The notes under the pieces: model-generated
Database searches by the model: none
The model's input: only the letters and a program-made list of their open reading frames with translations
Told to the model about the DNA's origin: nothing
Part shown: one piece after another, positions 1-11,750 of the stretch
How the letters are laid out: every line of letters starts with the position of its first letter
How positions within the stretch are numbered: position 1 is the stretch's first letter
Made by a program: the position numbers and the translations under genes
Source of the DNA: Deroplatys truncata
Lineage: Eukaryota; Arthropoda; Insecta; Mantodea; Mantidae
Direction of reading: 5' to 3'
DNA length: 64,000 nucleotides
Assembly: GCA_030765065.1 (NCBI GenBank)
Contig: CM060976.1
Span: 60,558,539-60,622,538 of the forward strand

Positions 1-640
1 GGGGTGGAAACTTTTAAAAATACGATTTCTCGTAAACCACTTGCACTAGAATCCTGCAACAAAGGCCATTTCCATTCTAATTTACCCTACCTTTATTCTG
101 TTGATGTAATTAGTCATTGTTCCATTTAAAAAAAATGTATGTTTGCTCAAAAAATACACTTCCTCAGGATTATTAAAATCTATTTATAGGCTAAATGTAC
201 GAGCCCCTGACCACCAATTAATGCTGTGAAAACTGCACATCAATAGCACTTTCCATTTCCGAAATATTTGCGGTGCACGTTATAAGTGATTCACTCTGTA
301 TTTTGTTTGTAACAACTACTTTGGGAACAGGTTATAATAGATAATTGACATCAGCATGGGAAACGAAATCATAAAACAAGGAATATTTTGAAACATACTA
401 ATGTACGAAAACATTTTATCTGAAAAAATTGTAGTTTTAATGAGCCGTATTTTTCTCTGCAGCGTGTTGTCTTTTTCAACTTATATAACATTCAATAGGA
501 ATGAAAACACCTTCACATTCATACAAAATTCAAAATACACATTATACTTATAATGACAAGATCTCAAACTATGATATCTCACTCCAAATTAGGCAGACGT
601 GATTTAGAAAATACCAAAATAATTAACATTTGTCCATGTA
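1..640. other. AT-rich sequence without recognised features
   Basis: No coding signature, tRNA-like box or terminal inverted repeat was recognised here. The short reading frame from 553 to 735 has no recognisable motif and runs into the SINE at 640, so it is not called a gene. Confidence 0.5.
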
Positions 641-1128
641 AGGGATTGGATTGTGAAGCGGAGGGGATTTGGCACCGATTCAGCAGATATTGTAGCGAAG
701 CCCCACGAGGAGACGCCTCCAGGAGGGAGAGATGAGTTAAAGGGAGAAACCGGGCGGTCGGAACCAGGAGAGACGGCACAGCAATGACAGGTCCCCTACA
801 GTTTCTAGATATAGGCGCCCCGGCAGACAAACAGGCAGATTCGGGATTCCGTCTAGAACTGCATCCAACTCCCCCACCCCAGGATGGCGATGCTTGTACC
901 CTAGCAAACAGCCGAGGGACGGAGGAAGTTCCCAGAGAGCATACTATTAAAATGTCTAATGGAACAAATTGGAGGGACAGGAAATTCGAGCCATGAAAGA
1001 CACCACTCGAGCATTCGCATGACAACCGAGGAAAACTCCGAAAACACCCATGGGTCAGAGTGGGCGGTCACCGGGGATCGAAACTGGGACCTTCCGAATG
1101 CGGACCAAAGACATTACCGCAGCTGCCC
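640..1128 (-). repeat. tRNA-derived SINE, family A (body type 1)
   Basis: Read on the minus strand from about 1128, the element opens with a tRNA-like head. A B-box-like segment (TTTCGATCCC, near 1080) is followed by GGTGACCGCCCACTCTGA. That conserved block recurs in five other places in the window (6.3, 31.1, 37.6-38.1, 46.6 and 62.7 kb). The body ends in a pyrimidine-rich stretch with CTCCCTCCTGGAGG near 715-730, which matches the body of the 46.6-47.1 kb copy. It is non-coding, and reading frames on both strands here are shadows. Ends are approximate and no target-site duplication was established. Confidence 0.75.
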
Positions 1129-1134
1129 CAATTT

Positions 1135-1328
1135 GTATATATGGTCCATTTGAGTTGAGATTGTACAATATCTCCAAAACTATGCGTTGTAGAAAGAAAT
1201 GCCTTTCATAAAAGTTTCTTGATATTATTTGAAAGTATATGCCATTAGTCATGTTTTGTTTGAAGGATTTTGTGATGATCATTTTAGCGTCAATTTAAAT
1301 TGACTTTAATTGTAGGTTCCCAATTAAA
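1135..1328 (+). mobile_element. Terminal fragment of a mariner-like element
   Basis: This stretch aligns by eye with the left 170-190 bp of the mariner-like element that starts at 24,389. Shared blocks include ATCTCCAAAACTA, TTGTAGAAAGAAATG and CATTTTAG.GTCAATT. The other end and all transposase coding sequence are missing, so it is a solitary end. It abuts the triplet satellite on its right. Confidence 0.65.
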
Positions 1329-1341
1329 ACCTTTAAATTGA

Positions 1342-3722
1342 CCCACGACTACTACCACCATCACTACTATCATCACTACTATTAATACCACCATCACCAT
1401 GACTACTTCCACCACCACTACTACCAAAACTGCTACTACCACCACCACCACTACCACTACTACCACCGCAACCACTACTACCATCACAACCACTACTTCC
1501 ACCACCGCCACTTCTGCCATCACCAATACTACCACCGCTACTACCATCACCACTACCACCATTACCATGACTGCTATCACCAACACTACTACCACCACAG
1601 CTATTACCACCACTACTACAAACAACATTACTACTACCATCATCACCAAGACGACTACCACTACTACCACCATCACCAAGACGACTATCACCACACGATC
1701 ACCACCACTACTATCATCACCACTACTACTACCACCACCACTAATACCATCATCAGTACTAATACCACCATCTCCATGACTACTATCACCACCAATACTA
1801 CCACCACCACTACTACCATCACCACTACTATCTACCACCATCATCACTACTACTACCACCATCACCACGACTACTACCACCACCACTGCTACCATCACCA
1901 ATACTACCACCACCCTTCTACTACCACCACTACTACCATCAACACTACTACTACCACCAGCACCATGACTGCTACCACCATGTACTAATACCATCATCAC
2001 CATGACTACTACCACCACCACCACCACTACCACCACCACTGCTATTATCATCACCACGATTAATATCACCACCACAACCATCAGCACCATTACTACCACT
2101 ACTACCACCACAGCTACTACCACCATCACCACGATTACTACCACCACTGCTACCATAACCACTACTTCCACCAGCACCGTGAATACCACCAACACTACTT
2201 CCATAATCAGTACTAATACCAACATCACCATGACCACTTCCGCCACTACTACCATTACCACCACCACTACCACCACGAATACCACCACCCCCACTACTGC
2301 CATCACCACTACTACTACCACCACTACCACCATCACCACTACTACCATCACCACTACTACCATCACCACTACTAATACCACCATCACCATGACTACTACC
2401 ACCACTACTGCCACCGCTACTACCATCACCACTACCACTATTATCATGACTATCACCACCACTATTACCACCACCACTACTACCATCACCACAGCTATTT
2501 CCATCACTACTACCATTACCACTACTATTTACCACCATCACCACTACTACTACCACCATCAACACGACTACTACCACCACTACTACCATCACCACCATTA
2601 CCACCACCTCTAATAACACCACCCTTCTACTATCACCACTACTACTATCACCACTACTACCATCACCACTACTACAACCACTAGCACCATGACCACTACC
2701 ACCACCACTACTAACATCATCAGTACTAATACCACCAACACCATAATTACTACCACCACCACTACTACCATCATCAGTACTAATACCACCATCACCATGA
2801 CTACTACCACTACTACCACCACCACTGCTACTATCATCACCGCTATTAATATCACCACCACAACCAACAGCACCACTACTACCACCATCACCACTACTAT
2901 CACTTCTACTACCACCACCACTACTACTACCATAACTACCACCATCACCACTACTACCACCACTACTACTACCACTACTACCACCACCACTGCTACTATC
3001 ATCACCACTATTAATAACACCACCATCACCATCATCACCACTACTACCATCACCACTACCACCACCACTGCTACTATCATCACCACTATTAATAACACCA
3101 CCACAACCACCAGCACCATTACTACCACCACACTATTACTACCACCACTACTACCATCATCAGTACTAATACCACCATCACTATGACTACTACCACCACT
3201 ATTACCACCACTACTACTACCATCACCATGACTACTACCACGTCCACCACTACTACTAGCACCACTGCTACTATTATCACCACTATAAATAACACCACCA
3301 CAACCATCAGCACCATTACTACCACCACACTATTATTACCACCACAACTACCACCGTCAATACCACCACCACTACTACTAACTCTACCACTACCACTATC
3401 ACTACAACCACCATCATTATCACCACAACTACCATCACTACCACCACCTCCACTGCCACTACCACCACTACCATTACGATCTCCATTACTACCACAACTA
3501 CTACCATCACCACTACTACTACCTCCACCACTACCCACACAACTACTCCCACCATCACTAGTACAACCAGCATTAGTACTACCACCACAACTACCACCAC
3601 CAACATACTACTACTAAAACTACTACCTCCACCACTACTTACTAAAACTACTATCTCCACCACTACTACCACTACCATCATCACCACTATCACCAGCACC
3701 ACCACCACTACTACTACTACTA
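1342..3722. repeat. 2.4 kb triplet satellite of ACC/ACT/ATC units
   Basis: The top strand is an almost unbroken run of ACC, ACT and ATC triplets with occasional ATG and AAT variants, giving extreme strand asymmetry (nearly no G on top). Long frames on both strands read as poly-Thr, poly-Val or Ser/Gly runs, which is the product of triplet periodicity and not of coding. A block containing CATCAGTACTAATACCA recurs at about 1750, 2205 (variant), 2717, 2772 and 3155, so there is higher-order structure within the simple repeat. Confidence 0.95.
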
Positions 3723-3805
3723 AAAGGGTATTTGAGAGATTATTTTACCCTATGGCCGTTCAGTCTCGGGGGTTTATTTTATATTTGGTTTCTATGGGCG
3801 GGAGA

Positions 3806-4598
3806 CTCTTACTTTACCTACTTACCTATAGTAATTAGGAATTTCAGCGGATATACACGTATTGAGCCTTCCTGAATAAAAACTGGGTACAACCCTCTGT
3901 GTGTGTGTGTGTGTATCTTTGAACAGCCTTAACTCTAACACGAAATGTTTGATAAATACCAAACTTGGTGTCTAATTTAGTTATCATCTAAAAATGCGAT
4001 ACGGAGATTTTTAAGATAATCCTCCTACATTAAACTTCCCTTTACATGAAAAAATTTTCGAAATGTTTTATTATCCTAAAAATGGCTCTAATGAATGCGG
4101 TTAAAATGCCATATATTTAAGATATCTGCATGGAAATAAAGTATATATTTAATTTTCTGGAAATAGCCTCTGAAGTTCCCTCATTCGGAAATAGGTTTGT
4201 AATAACAGGTAAACCAAAAGAGACAGACCAAAACTTGCTTCACAAAATGTTTAGAGTTCTTTAAAATATTCAGTGTATTTAAAATAAGTTTTTTCTGGCA
4301 TCAGCCATTTCCGAAATATCCGTTATTATTGGTTCGAATATTTCAATACTTAAGCCATTTTTAAAAGCGTTGTCGCTATACACTTGTATCTCACAATGTC
4401 ATGGAAAGAGTATGACATTTTGAGGTCAGAAAATAGCGAACCTATTTTTAAACATCTGCTCCATTCGGTTTCGTCTGTTCAGCTTGTAACTTCAAATGTG
4501 TAATAAAACTATTTCTGCAAGGTTTATCTCGATTAACCTGAACTAGATAAAACATCAGCTTTCGTAAGAATAGTTTGTAAAAGCTTTATAAAAAATCG
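3806..4598 (+). repeat. R1 repeat copy, plus orientation
   Basis: R1 is a ~0.9 kb non-coding family found many times in this window. Typical copies open near CTTTCTCTACTACCTA, pass CACCCAAAAATTCGATA, CCCTGAATCCAAAAA, a GT-rich microsatellite, AACAGCATAACTCAAAAACG, CTTGGTATTTAAGTTCA, AAATTCAAGATATACATT (reverse sense) and AGCCATTTCCGAGATATCC, and end near GTAGAGAAAGTCATGTGAA. This copy has a (GT)n run at 3898-3914 and is followed at once by a copy in opposite orientation. Confidence 0.8.
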
Positions 4599-4600
4599 GA

Positions 4601-5452
4601 TATGCTACACTCACATGACTTTCCCTACTCTTGTACAAAATATTTTTACAAACGCTTATTCTCCATATGCTTCATATTAATCGAGCTATCGAGATGTTAA
4701 TCTTATTGCTAATTTTCTTGTAGATGCAAGGGGAATTGGTAGGTTTTAAGCGATAGTCAAATATTTTAAGAGCTGGTTGCTATGTGGAGTATTCGATTCT
4801 CTTTGCATTACCAGGGCAAAAAAAAATGAATAACGAATTCCCATTTGAGAAAAAGTATAAGTATTGGAAAATTTAAGGGAATAACAAGCAGTATCTCGAA
4901 AATGGTTCACTCAACAACAAAAAATGTATATGACATAAATTGTGTATTTTAAAGCGTTCTACATTTTTTGTGTAGTAAAAGTTTGTCTATTTTATGGTTT
5001 AGCAGTTGTGTAAAAGTCGATCACAATGAAGAATACTTTTGGAGACATTCCCAGAAAATTCAAGATATACATTTTATTTGCCATAAAAATGTCTTAAACA
5101 TATGATACTTTAATTAAAATCATTAGAGCCGTTTATGAGAAAATAAAAATTTTCGAAAAATGTTCCATGTAAAGGGTGATCTGGGGTGTAGAGATTTTCT
5201 TGAAAACCTTCGTGTCGCATCCCTGGAAGATACTGAACCTAAATACCAAGTTTGGTGTTTATCCGACTGTTCGTTTCTGAGTTATGCTGTTCACAGACAG
5301 ACACACAGACACACATACGGATATGTTTCCAAAAATACTTTTTTGGATTCAGGAAGCCTCAAAACATGTATTTCCGGCGAAATCTCGGTATCGAATTTTT
5401 GAGTGGAATGCAATACTTCCCCTACCTACTATACGTAGTAGAGAAAGTAATA
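4601..5452 (-). repeat. R1 repeat copy, minus orientation
   Basis: This is a near full-length R1 copy in reverse orientation. It begins with the reverse of the R1 3' end (CACTCACATGACTTTC, 4608-4623) and finishes with the reverse of the 5' hairpin (CTACCTACTATACGTAGTAG, 5422-5441). A CA/AGAC-rich run at 5293-5320 occupies the usual microsatellite position. Together with the preceding copy it forms a tail-to-tail inverted pair. Confidence 0.8.
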
Positions 5453-6260
5453 TAAAGCCATATGAATATAACACACACAAATTATGTAATGGGATTGGCG
5501 ACAGTTTCTTTAGTGAATAACATACAATAATATATTTGGTTTATATTACAATATCACTGGTTATATGTACGCTTAAGTTGCATAAACAACACACATAGTA
5601 CATCATAAGATAATGATTTGGTTACACACTGTGACCATAGTGCATACATAACTCTGTTTGCTGTTTTAAGCCTCCCCCCCCCCAATTTCTTAAACATTTT
5701 CGCGAAGACTGTACAGGCAAACACAAACGGTATAGGACTTGCTGACTCAAACTCAACTGGTCCCGTACGTACAATAGACGCAATGGCTAAGCCAAGAGTG
5801 GATTCTAGAGAATGGCGAACATAGTGCATTTTCCTAATTATCGAATGAGTCTCCACACTACGCCTCTGCTTAAGCACTGGATCTAATCAGGAAATACTCT
5901 AAATTAATTAAACGGGCCCGAGCATTCGTAATGACAGAAATTCCACCAACTCCACTGGAGTCTTGTGCAGAAGCTCTTATCTGGTACTGGCTGTGTATAC
6001 CACACCTACAAAATTTAAATACTCTCAGCGACCTCTTTTTCTTTCGATAACTGGCAACAAATTTAATAGCGACCTAAGTTGTTTGATTCTAAATTAATAA
6101 CTATACGCCATTTCGTGTATCATTTTCGTTCATTAAAAACAATAACATGCTAGAATAAGGATAAAATTAAGAGTTACAAGAACTCCAAGGGGACCTCTAT
6201 TAGAGCTATCAAGATGGTTTAATCCGCTATCTATTTTTTCACACTAAAAGTCCTCCTATT
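5453..6260. other. Unassigned non-coding sequence
   Basis: Nothing recognisable was found. A run of C lies near 5674. The 107-codon minus-strand frame at 5554-5877 shows no family motif and is not supported as a gene. Confidence 0.4.
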
Positions 6261-6264
6261 TGTG

Positions 6265-7205
6265 TCCAAGCAAGGTGGCGCCCAAGTAACGTCTGCGATT
6301 CGTATTCGGGAGATCCCGGGTTCAATTCTCGGTGACCGCCCACTAGGACACATGGATTTTTCGTAGTTTCCCCGGGTCAGCAAGCGATTGCCGGGGTGGT
6401 TTCTTCTCTACCAAAATTTCCTTTCCAGTATTTCCCTTTCATTTCGTTTCCTTCTCATCTTTCAGGTGTGCTTCTAGTTAAATAATTATTATGAAAATAA
6501 TGAAATATTATAAATAGGAAACTTTAACTTTATAATTTGTATTAAGGAAAATTTTAAATAAAATAGAAATATAAATAAACTTATTAAACTCATTAGTAGA
6601 GGGTTTTGTGCTGGCTACCAGTACATTTTCGCTGGTTTCCAGTGAATGTAGTTAAATAGGAGTAGATAGTAACTGGTTAAAATTGTAATTGTTTTGTTTA
6701 CGCCTTTACTATAATCTAATAATTTCTATGTTTCTTCTTTCTTTTATTTCATTGTGTAGTTGTAATTATTTTATCTGAAAAAAAAAATTTGATGTAATGT
6801 AAAATTAAATGTGTTGTGAGAATAAATGTAAAGTTTGAATGTATGTCCCGGTGTAGTAACCAAAGTACCGGGATAGTATATTTAATTATTTTTGTTCTTC
6901 CAGGTTTCGTGATGTATGACGGTGCTGGACAGATAGCGCGATTGCATGCTTAATGGAAAGGGTACTTTCCGTGGACACCAGAGGGCTGCTTGGTTCGTGG
7001 GTCGTTCATTGCTCTCTGTCTCTGCGGCTCCAGTAGTGAGACGGGTCTTTGGATCTGGAAATGTTCGGGACTTCCGCTCGTCTCTGTGGCCTGTAGTTTC
7101 CTGTGGTTCCTTCACTTCATCGCTTCCTATTGGGGGGGGGAGTGGTGGCCACAATAGATTTAAGCAGTTCGCAGCGTGCGGTGTGTTCCCCTCCATTGAA
7201 TCACC
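6265..7205 (+). repeat. tRNA-derived SINE, family A (body type 2), split
   Basis: The tRNA-like head runs from about 6268, with B-box-like GGTTCAATTCTC near 6330 followed by GGTGACCGCCCAC. The body then follows the same order as the copies at 31 and 62 kb until about 6477. It stops, and resumes near 6905 with TGACGGTGCTGGACAGATAG, which aligns with the continuation of the other copies. The end carries CCACAATAGATTTAAGCAG (7150-7168). The intervening ~420 bp is listed separately. Non-coding. Confidence 0.7.
6478..6895. other. AT-rich insertion splitting a SINE
   Basis: This ~420-bp AT-rich segment interrupts family A SINE sequence. It contains no coding signal or clear terminal inverted repeat. 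Short AT-rich similarities (AATAATTATT and TTAATTATT) flank it but are not convincing as a target duplication. It may be a short mobile element of unknown type. Confidence 0.45.
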
Positions 7206-7289
7206 TATACTAATACCTCGTATTTTGTGTATTAAAGAGAATTTTATGGCGTCAATTTCAGTCGCTTCCTGACAATTCCAACTCTAAAG

Positions 7290-9031
7290 TAAAGTAAGGA
7301 AACAAAATGATGATTAGAGAAGCCCATGGGTTAAGTGGATAAATATATATCTAATATAGAGAATGACATACATGGGAGACAAAGGACAGCCTACAGAATA
7401 ATGAAGCACTTGAATAAAGATGAAAAGGACATAGCAAATTTGCAAATATTAGATTGTAATATATGGCTCCAATATTGCAAAGACCTATGGACTAATGACG
7501 ACCATGAAGAAATAGAACCAGAAGTACTTGAGAATACATTTAAAACTTAAATAGACAACCTAGAATTATTTAAATTAGAACAAGCTATAAGTAGTTCAAA
7601 AAATAAAAAAGCCTCAGGACCAGATGGAATAAATACAGAATTATTAAAATGCTTACCCGAAGGAATGAAATATCGATTATTAAGTATTTTAAATCAATGT
7701 AGGCAACAAAAGAAAATACCAGAAGAGTGTAAAATTTCCTTAATTGTGCCCATACTTAAAAGGGGAGGGGAACGAAGCCGGAAAACTACAGAGGAATTAG
7801 TTTGTTAAATAACGCTTGCAAATTATATGCTAAAATTTTAAATCAGAGGCTCCGTAACATTATTGTAACAATACTTTTAGAAGAACAGACAGGATTTAGG
7901 TTAGAAAGGTCATGCAACGATAATATATTTATAATTAAACAAATAATAGAAAAGAGGAGAGAGTTTAACTGCCCAACGTATATAATATTCATAGATTTTA
8001 TAAAGGCATTTGACAGAGTAAAAAGAAGCAAATTATGGGGGATAATGACTAATAGAGGAATACCAAATCATATTGTGGAAATATTTAAAGAAATATATAA
8101 GGGTTAAAAGATATGTATTAAACAAAAAAAATGGGAATTTTAAGACAACAGATGTTAATATCGGAGTAAGACAAGGATGTAGTGCATCGCCCACTCTATT
8201 TAATTTATATTTAGACAACGCAATCCGTGAATGGAAACAGATTCTAAATATTTTAAATATAAATTCTGATTATAATAGGAAAATTTTTGTAATGACACTC
8301 CTGTATGCTGATGACCAAGTAATCATTTCTGATAACGAAGATACGCTACAAAGTGCACTATTTGAACTACATAAAATAGTTTTGCTTATAATCTAGACAT
8401 ATCAAAAAATAAAACTAATTTCACGGAATCCATCCGTTGAGATGTAAATTTGTATTAGATAATAATATAATTGAACAAGTTAACACATTTAAATTTTTAG
8501 GATCTTCAATATCATATATTAAAGAAGCAGGTATTGGAACTAAAATAGAAAATGTTTCAAAAATATGTGGAACAATTAAAAGAACTTTAAAAAATAAAGT
8601 GAGATAAGATGTGTATGATGATGAGGTTTTATACAACCATTGCAGTTCTAGTTGCTCTATATAGTAGGGAAACCTGGACAATGACAAATAGAGATAAAAG
8701 CAGATTACAGGCAGCGGAAATGAGATTATTAAGAACAGTATTAGGAGTCACTAGAAGAGATAGAATATAGAATGAGCACATAAGAAAATACTTAAGGATC
8801 CTTAACCTAAATGAAGAAATAGAACATAACAGACAAAAATGGCTAGAACACGTAGAGAGAATGAATGAAGAACGCTACCCAAGGAAAATACTATTACATA
8901 TCTAAAGGAAAACGAAATGTCGGAAGACACAGGAAAGATGGATAAATCAATAAATTAAACATTTGGAGCACGCAACAAGCCTTGGAAAGGTTTAATGCTT
9001 GGTGGAGGAGGAGGAGAAGAAGAAGAGAAGA
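7290..9031 (+). mobile_element. RTE-like LINE, 5'-truncated, with decayed reverse transcriptase
   Basis: Fragments of one reverse transcriptase lie in order on the plus strand. They are the pre-RT linker (HGRQRTAYRIMKHLNK, 7372-7419), KKASGPDGINTELLK (about 7600-7650), QTGFRLERSCNDN and IIFIDFIKAFDRVKR (7890-8025), VRQGCSASPTLFNLYLDNA (8165-8222) and the YADD box at 8304. After these come a FLGSSISY thumb block (about 8500) and a C-terminal stretch of the type WLEHVERMNEER.PRK (8840-8885). The endonuclease is absent. Stop codons and frame changes separate the pieces, so it is a dead copy. The 3' end runs into GGAGGAGGAGAAGAAGAAG near 9003-9025, a purine-triplet tail. RTE is the best-fitting clade; the call rests on motifs only. 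Confidence 0.8.
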
Positions 9032-9416
9032 ACTAAATATAGGAGTAATGATTTCACTGAACACAGCCAGAAACAGTCTCCCACGTCAGCCTTGCCTCTT
9101 TCCTATAAAAATAAAATATATTAATATTAAACACTTACCGAATCCTTAAATTAAAATTGCACTGTTTTCTTATAACTTCAGAATATCCTTATGTAACATT
9201 GAATGGAGTAACCTACTATATAAATCGCAACTCTCATATTTACTGTCAGCAAATGAAATCTTTGAAAGATTTTTCTTAACTCTAAAGAATACATTCGAAC
9301 TGTGTATACCAGAGAGAAGGTGCACCGTCAAAATTAACTTAACGCGTAAGAAAGGTAGAAATAAATCATCAAACACCTGGTATACTCCCCAACTAGCCGA
9401 CCTGAAACGAAGAACA

Positions 9417-9869
9417 ATGACATATTCAGGCTTATTTAGGAGAGAAAAAACGGACAGGGCCAAGCAACTCTATGTTACAGCAAGAAATGAATATAAAGCT
9501 GCCATAGATGAAGCGAAAAGACTTCATAACTTGAAAAGTATAGAATTATCAAATAACAAATGTAGGAAAGCATGGAATCTGATCAATTCTGTTGCTAAAT
9601 ATCCCGAACACGACAAAATAGAAATCACCCCTGATGACTTTAATAACTTCTTCATAAAATCAGTCGAAGAAATTAGAAGCAATATTGTGCTTCCTGATAA
9701 AACAGCAATTGATTTAATAAAAGAAAATAAGAATAGTCAACACCCTGAATTTACCTTCTTGCAAGTAACTCCAGAAACAGTGCTCAGGACAGTGATTAAA
9801 CTCAAACCATCTGATAGCACCGACATCTATGGTTTCTCTAATAATTTACTAAAAAAGGTTATAGACTGA
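9417..9869 (+). pseudogene. LINE ORF2 fragment: linker and RT N-terminal part
   Basis: This 150-codon open segment covers the linker between endonuclease and RT and the start of the finger domain. It includes a lysine-rich helix region (YVTARNEYKAAIDEAKR), DDFNNFFIKSVEEIR and TVIKLKPSDSTDIYGFSNN, the last corresponding to the usual 'K...S.G.DGI....LK' RT entry motif. It ends at a stop after KKVID, and the next segment continues the protein from about 9,875 in another frame. The visible frame probably extends upstream without its own start, because homologous residues are readable from about 9,180. It belongs to the CR1/Jockey-like LINE at 9,173-11,371. Confidence 0.75.
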
Positions 9870-9904
9870 TAAATGAACCCCTCACATTCTGTTTAAACAA
9901 ATGC

Positions 9905-10651
9905 TTGGCTCAGGGAGTTTTCCCTGAAGTATTGAAACTGTCCAGAGTCATTCCAATTTATAAAAACGGAGATAAACGTCTAACAGCTAGCTACCGTCCA
10001 ATATCTCTTGTTCCCATTTTCTCAAAAGTACTAGAATCGATTATGTATACTCAATTATATAATTATTTTGAATTGAACAACATTATTACCAAATCGCAAT
10101 ATGGATTCAGGAAAGGGAAATCTACCTGTGATGCAATAGTTTCATTAACAAGAGAAGTACTCACAGCATTTGAAAACAAAAATTGTGCGCAGGCCTCTTT
10201 CTGTGACTTAAGCAAGGCTTTTGATTGCGTGGACCACAATTATCTACTTAACAAATTAATATTCTATGGATTAAAAAACCCAGCAATTGAACTACTTAGA
10301 TCATACCTAGTAAAGCGAAAACAGAAAGTTTGCATAGGCAGTAAGAAGTCAAAAATAGCAGAAACTAAATATGCTGTCCCACAAGGTTCAATTCTGGGAC
10401 CGTTATTATTTTTAGTAATGATTAATGATCTACCATATTTTGTAGACTCTCACTCTACTTTATATGCAGATGACACTACATTTTTTAATATGAGTAAAGA
10501 TTTACAGACACTCAAATCCACAACAGAAATCACACTGACCCAAGCAGACAAATGGTTCAGAGCTAATGGCTTTCTACTTAATAAACAAAAGACACAACAC
10601 ATGATTTTAACTGTAGAGATACACATAGTACAAATTTCACGGATAAAGTAA
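9905..10651 (+). pseudogene. LINE reverse transcriptase core
   Basis: A 248-codon open stretch contains most of the catalytic RT. Blocks in order are IPIYKNGD (residues 17-24), SYRPISLVPIFSKVLES (29-45), QYGFRKGKSTCDAI (65-78), DLSKAFDCVDH (101-111, first catalytic Asp), VPQGSILGPLLF (158-169) and TLYADDTTFF (185-194, catalytic YADD). All expected catalytic aspartates are present. The frame breaks after the thumb start (FLLNKQKTQHM), and the thumb (FLGVIIDNKLTW) follows in another frame at about 10,655. The homologous protein begins upstream of this methionine. It catalyses target-primed cDNA synthesis in an intact element; this copy is broken. Confidence 0.85.
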
Positions 10652-10737
10652 AATTCTTAGGCGTTATAATAGATAATAAATTAACCTGGGCACCGCATAT
10701 AGAGTTTATAACAACTAAACTCTCTAGAGTAATACAT

Positions 10738-11247
10738 TTGTTTAGGAAATTGAAAATGCATGTTCCTGAAGTATACATTAGATCTGCATATTTCGCCTTC
10801 TTCCACAGCATTATTTCTTATGACATTTTACTTTGGGGCAACAGTACTCACATTCATGATATTCTTGTATTACAGAAAAAAGCTATTCGCATAATGTCTT
10901 ATGAATCAAAATTAGCTCATTGTAAACCATTATTTAAGAAATTAAAAATTTTGACAGTAATTAATTTGTACATCTACACAGTGATATTGTTTATAAAACA
11001 ACACATATCAGAATTACAAAACAGACAAGACATTCATTCTTATAATACTAGATCATGTCAACTGATTGATATACCATATTGTAGATTGACTACAACACAG
11101 AAGAGTTTCGAAATAATTGGCTCTAAATTGTATAATAAGCTACCAGTAAAGTTAAAACAAAGTCCCATACCTAGTTTTAAGAATAAATTGTATGACTGGC
11201 TTGTTACTAAACCTTTTTATTCACTACAAGAATTTTTTGATGAGTAG
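10738..11247 (+). pseudogene. LINE ORF2 C-terminal domain
   Basis: This 169-codon segment is the post-RT C-terminal region of the LINE. It shows the conserved pattern VYIRSAYFAFFHSIISYDILLWGNS, here named by its two ends (VYIRSAYFAFF and YDILLWGNS), then LQKKAIRIMS, HSYNTRS and a C-terminal KLPVKLKQSP..SFKNKLYDWL. This order is usual for CR1/Jockey-related LINEs that lack an RNase H domain. It continues directly from the RT core and ends at a natural stop before a ~120-bp 3' UTR. Confidence 0.75.
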
Positions 11248-11750
11248 GTACATCTTAATAATGTAAATATAATTTTGTAAATAGCCTATACTAGCATTAT
11301 ACTATCTGACGTTGTCTATTACTGTAAAAGTTCAATGACAATAAAATTATTCTTATTCTTATTCTCTTATAGAGCAAAAATACTTAATTCTCCATTGAAT
11401 TCTCTAAAGTTATAAAGTGTGAACCGGAACTTTACCGACAAACTTTCGAGGTTTGTTCAGGGATACCTTCTGAGTATTTTGGAATAAAGGACCCATGGTC
11501 TCCGGCGGCTCGTTACAGAGTAATAATGTAATTATGATTTATTCGGATTGTTACCCCAGTCACCCTTGTTTCTGTGAGAATACCTTCACAACAGTGAAGA
11601 AGCTTGTATAATATGCAATATCCAAAGCGTACAACACTACACAGAGTAATGCAACATCCCACAGATGAAACACGTATACTTTTATCACAGTGTGTTCAGT
11701 GTGATCTGTCAATATACAGCACAGTAGGTAACAAATGCAGAACTGTTCCC

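Larger units (their letters stand above)
9173..11371 (+). mobile_element. CR1/Jockey-like LINE, 5'-truncated
   Basis: The element starts inside the linker between endonuclease and RT (NTWYTPQLADLKRR, about 9375-9416) and continues through a nearly continuous RT split over three frames. RT motifs are VIPIYKNGD, SYRPISLVPIFSKVLE, QYGFRKGKSTCDAI, FCDLSKAFDCVDH, YAVPQGSILGPLLF and LYADDTTFF (YADD at 10,463). The post-RT domain runs to a stop near 11,247 (FLGVIIDNKLTW, ISYDILLWGN, SYNTRSCQL). The 3' UTR ends in ATTCTTATTCTTATTC (11,350-11,365), a short repeat tail like those of CR1-related LINEs. Only a few frame breaks are visible, so it is younger than most LINE pieces here. The endonuclease and ORF1 are missing. 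Confidence 0.85.

Noticed and set aside
579-1025. 148-codon minus-strand frame
   Set aside because: It lies wholly within a tRNA-derived SINE and shows no protein motif.
1290-3708. Long Val-, Thr-, Ser/Gly- and His/Tyr-rich reading frames on both strands
   Set aside because: They come from the triplet periodicity of the ACC/ACT satellite. Every frame is open for the same reason and composition is meaningless as protein.
5554-5877. 107-codon minus-strand frame as a host gene
   Set aside because: No motif, no codon-use signal that I can judge, and no splice context; consistent with a chance frame.
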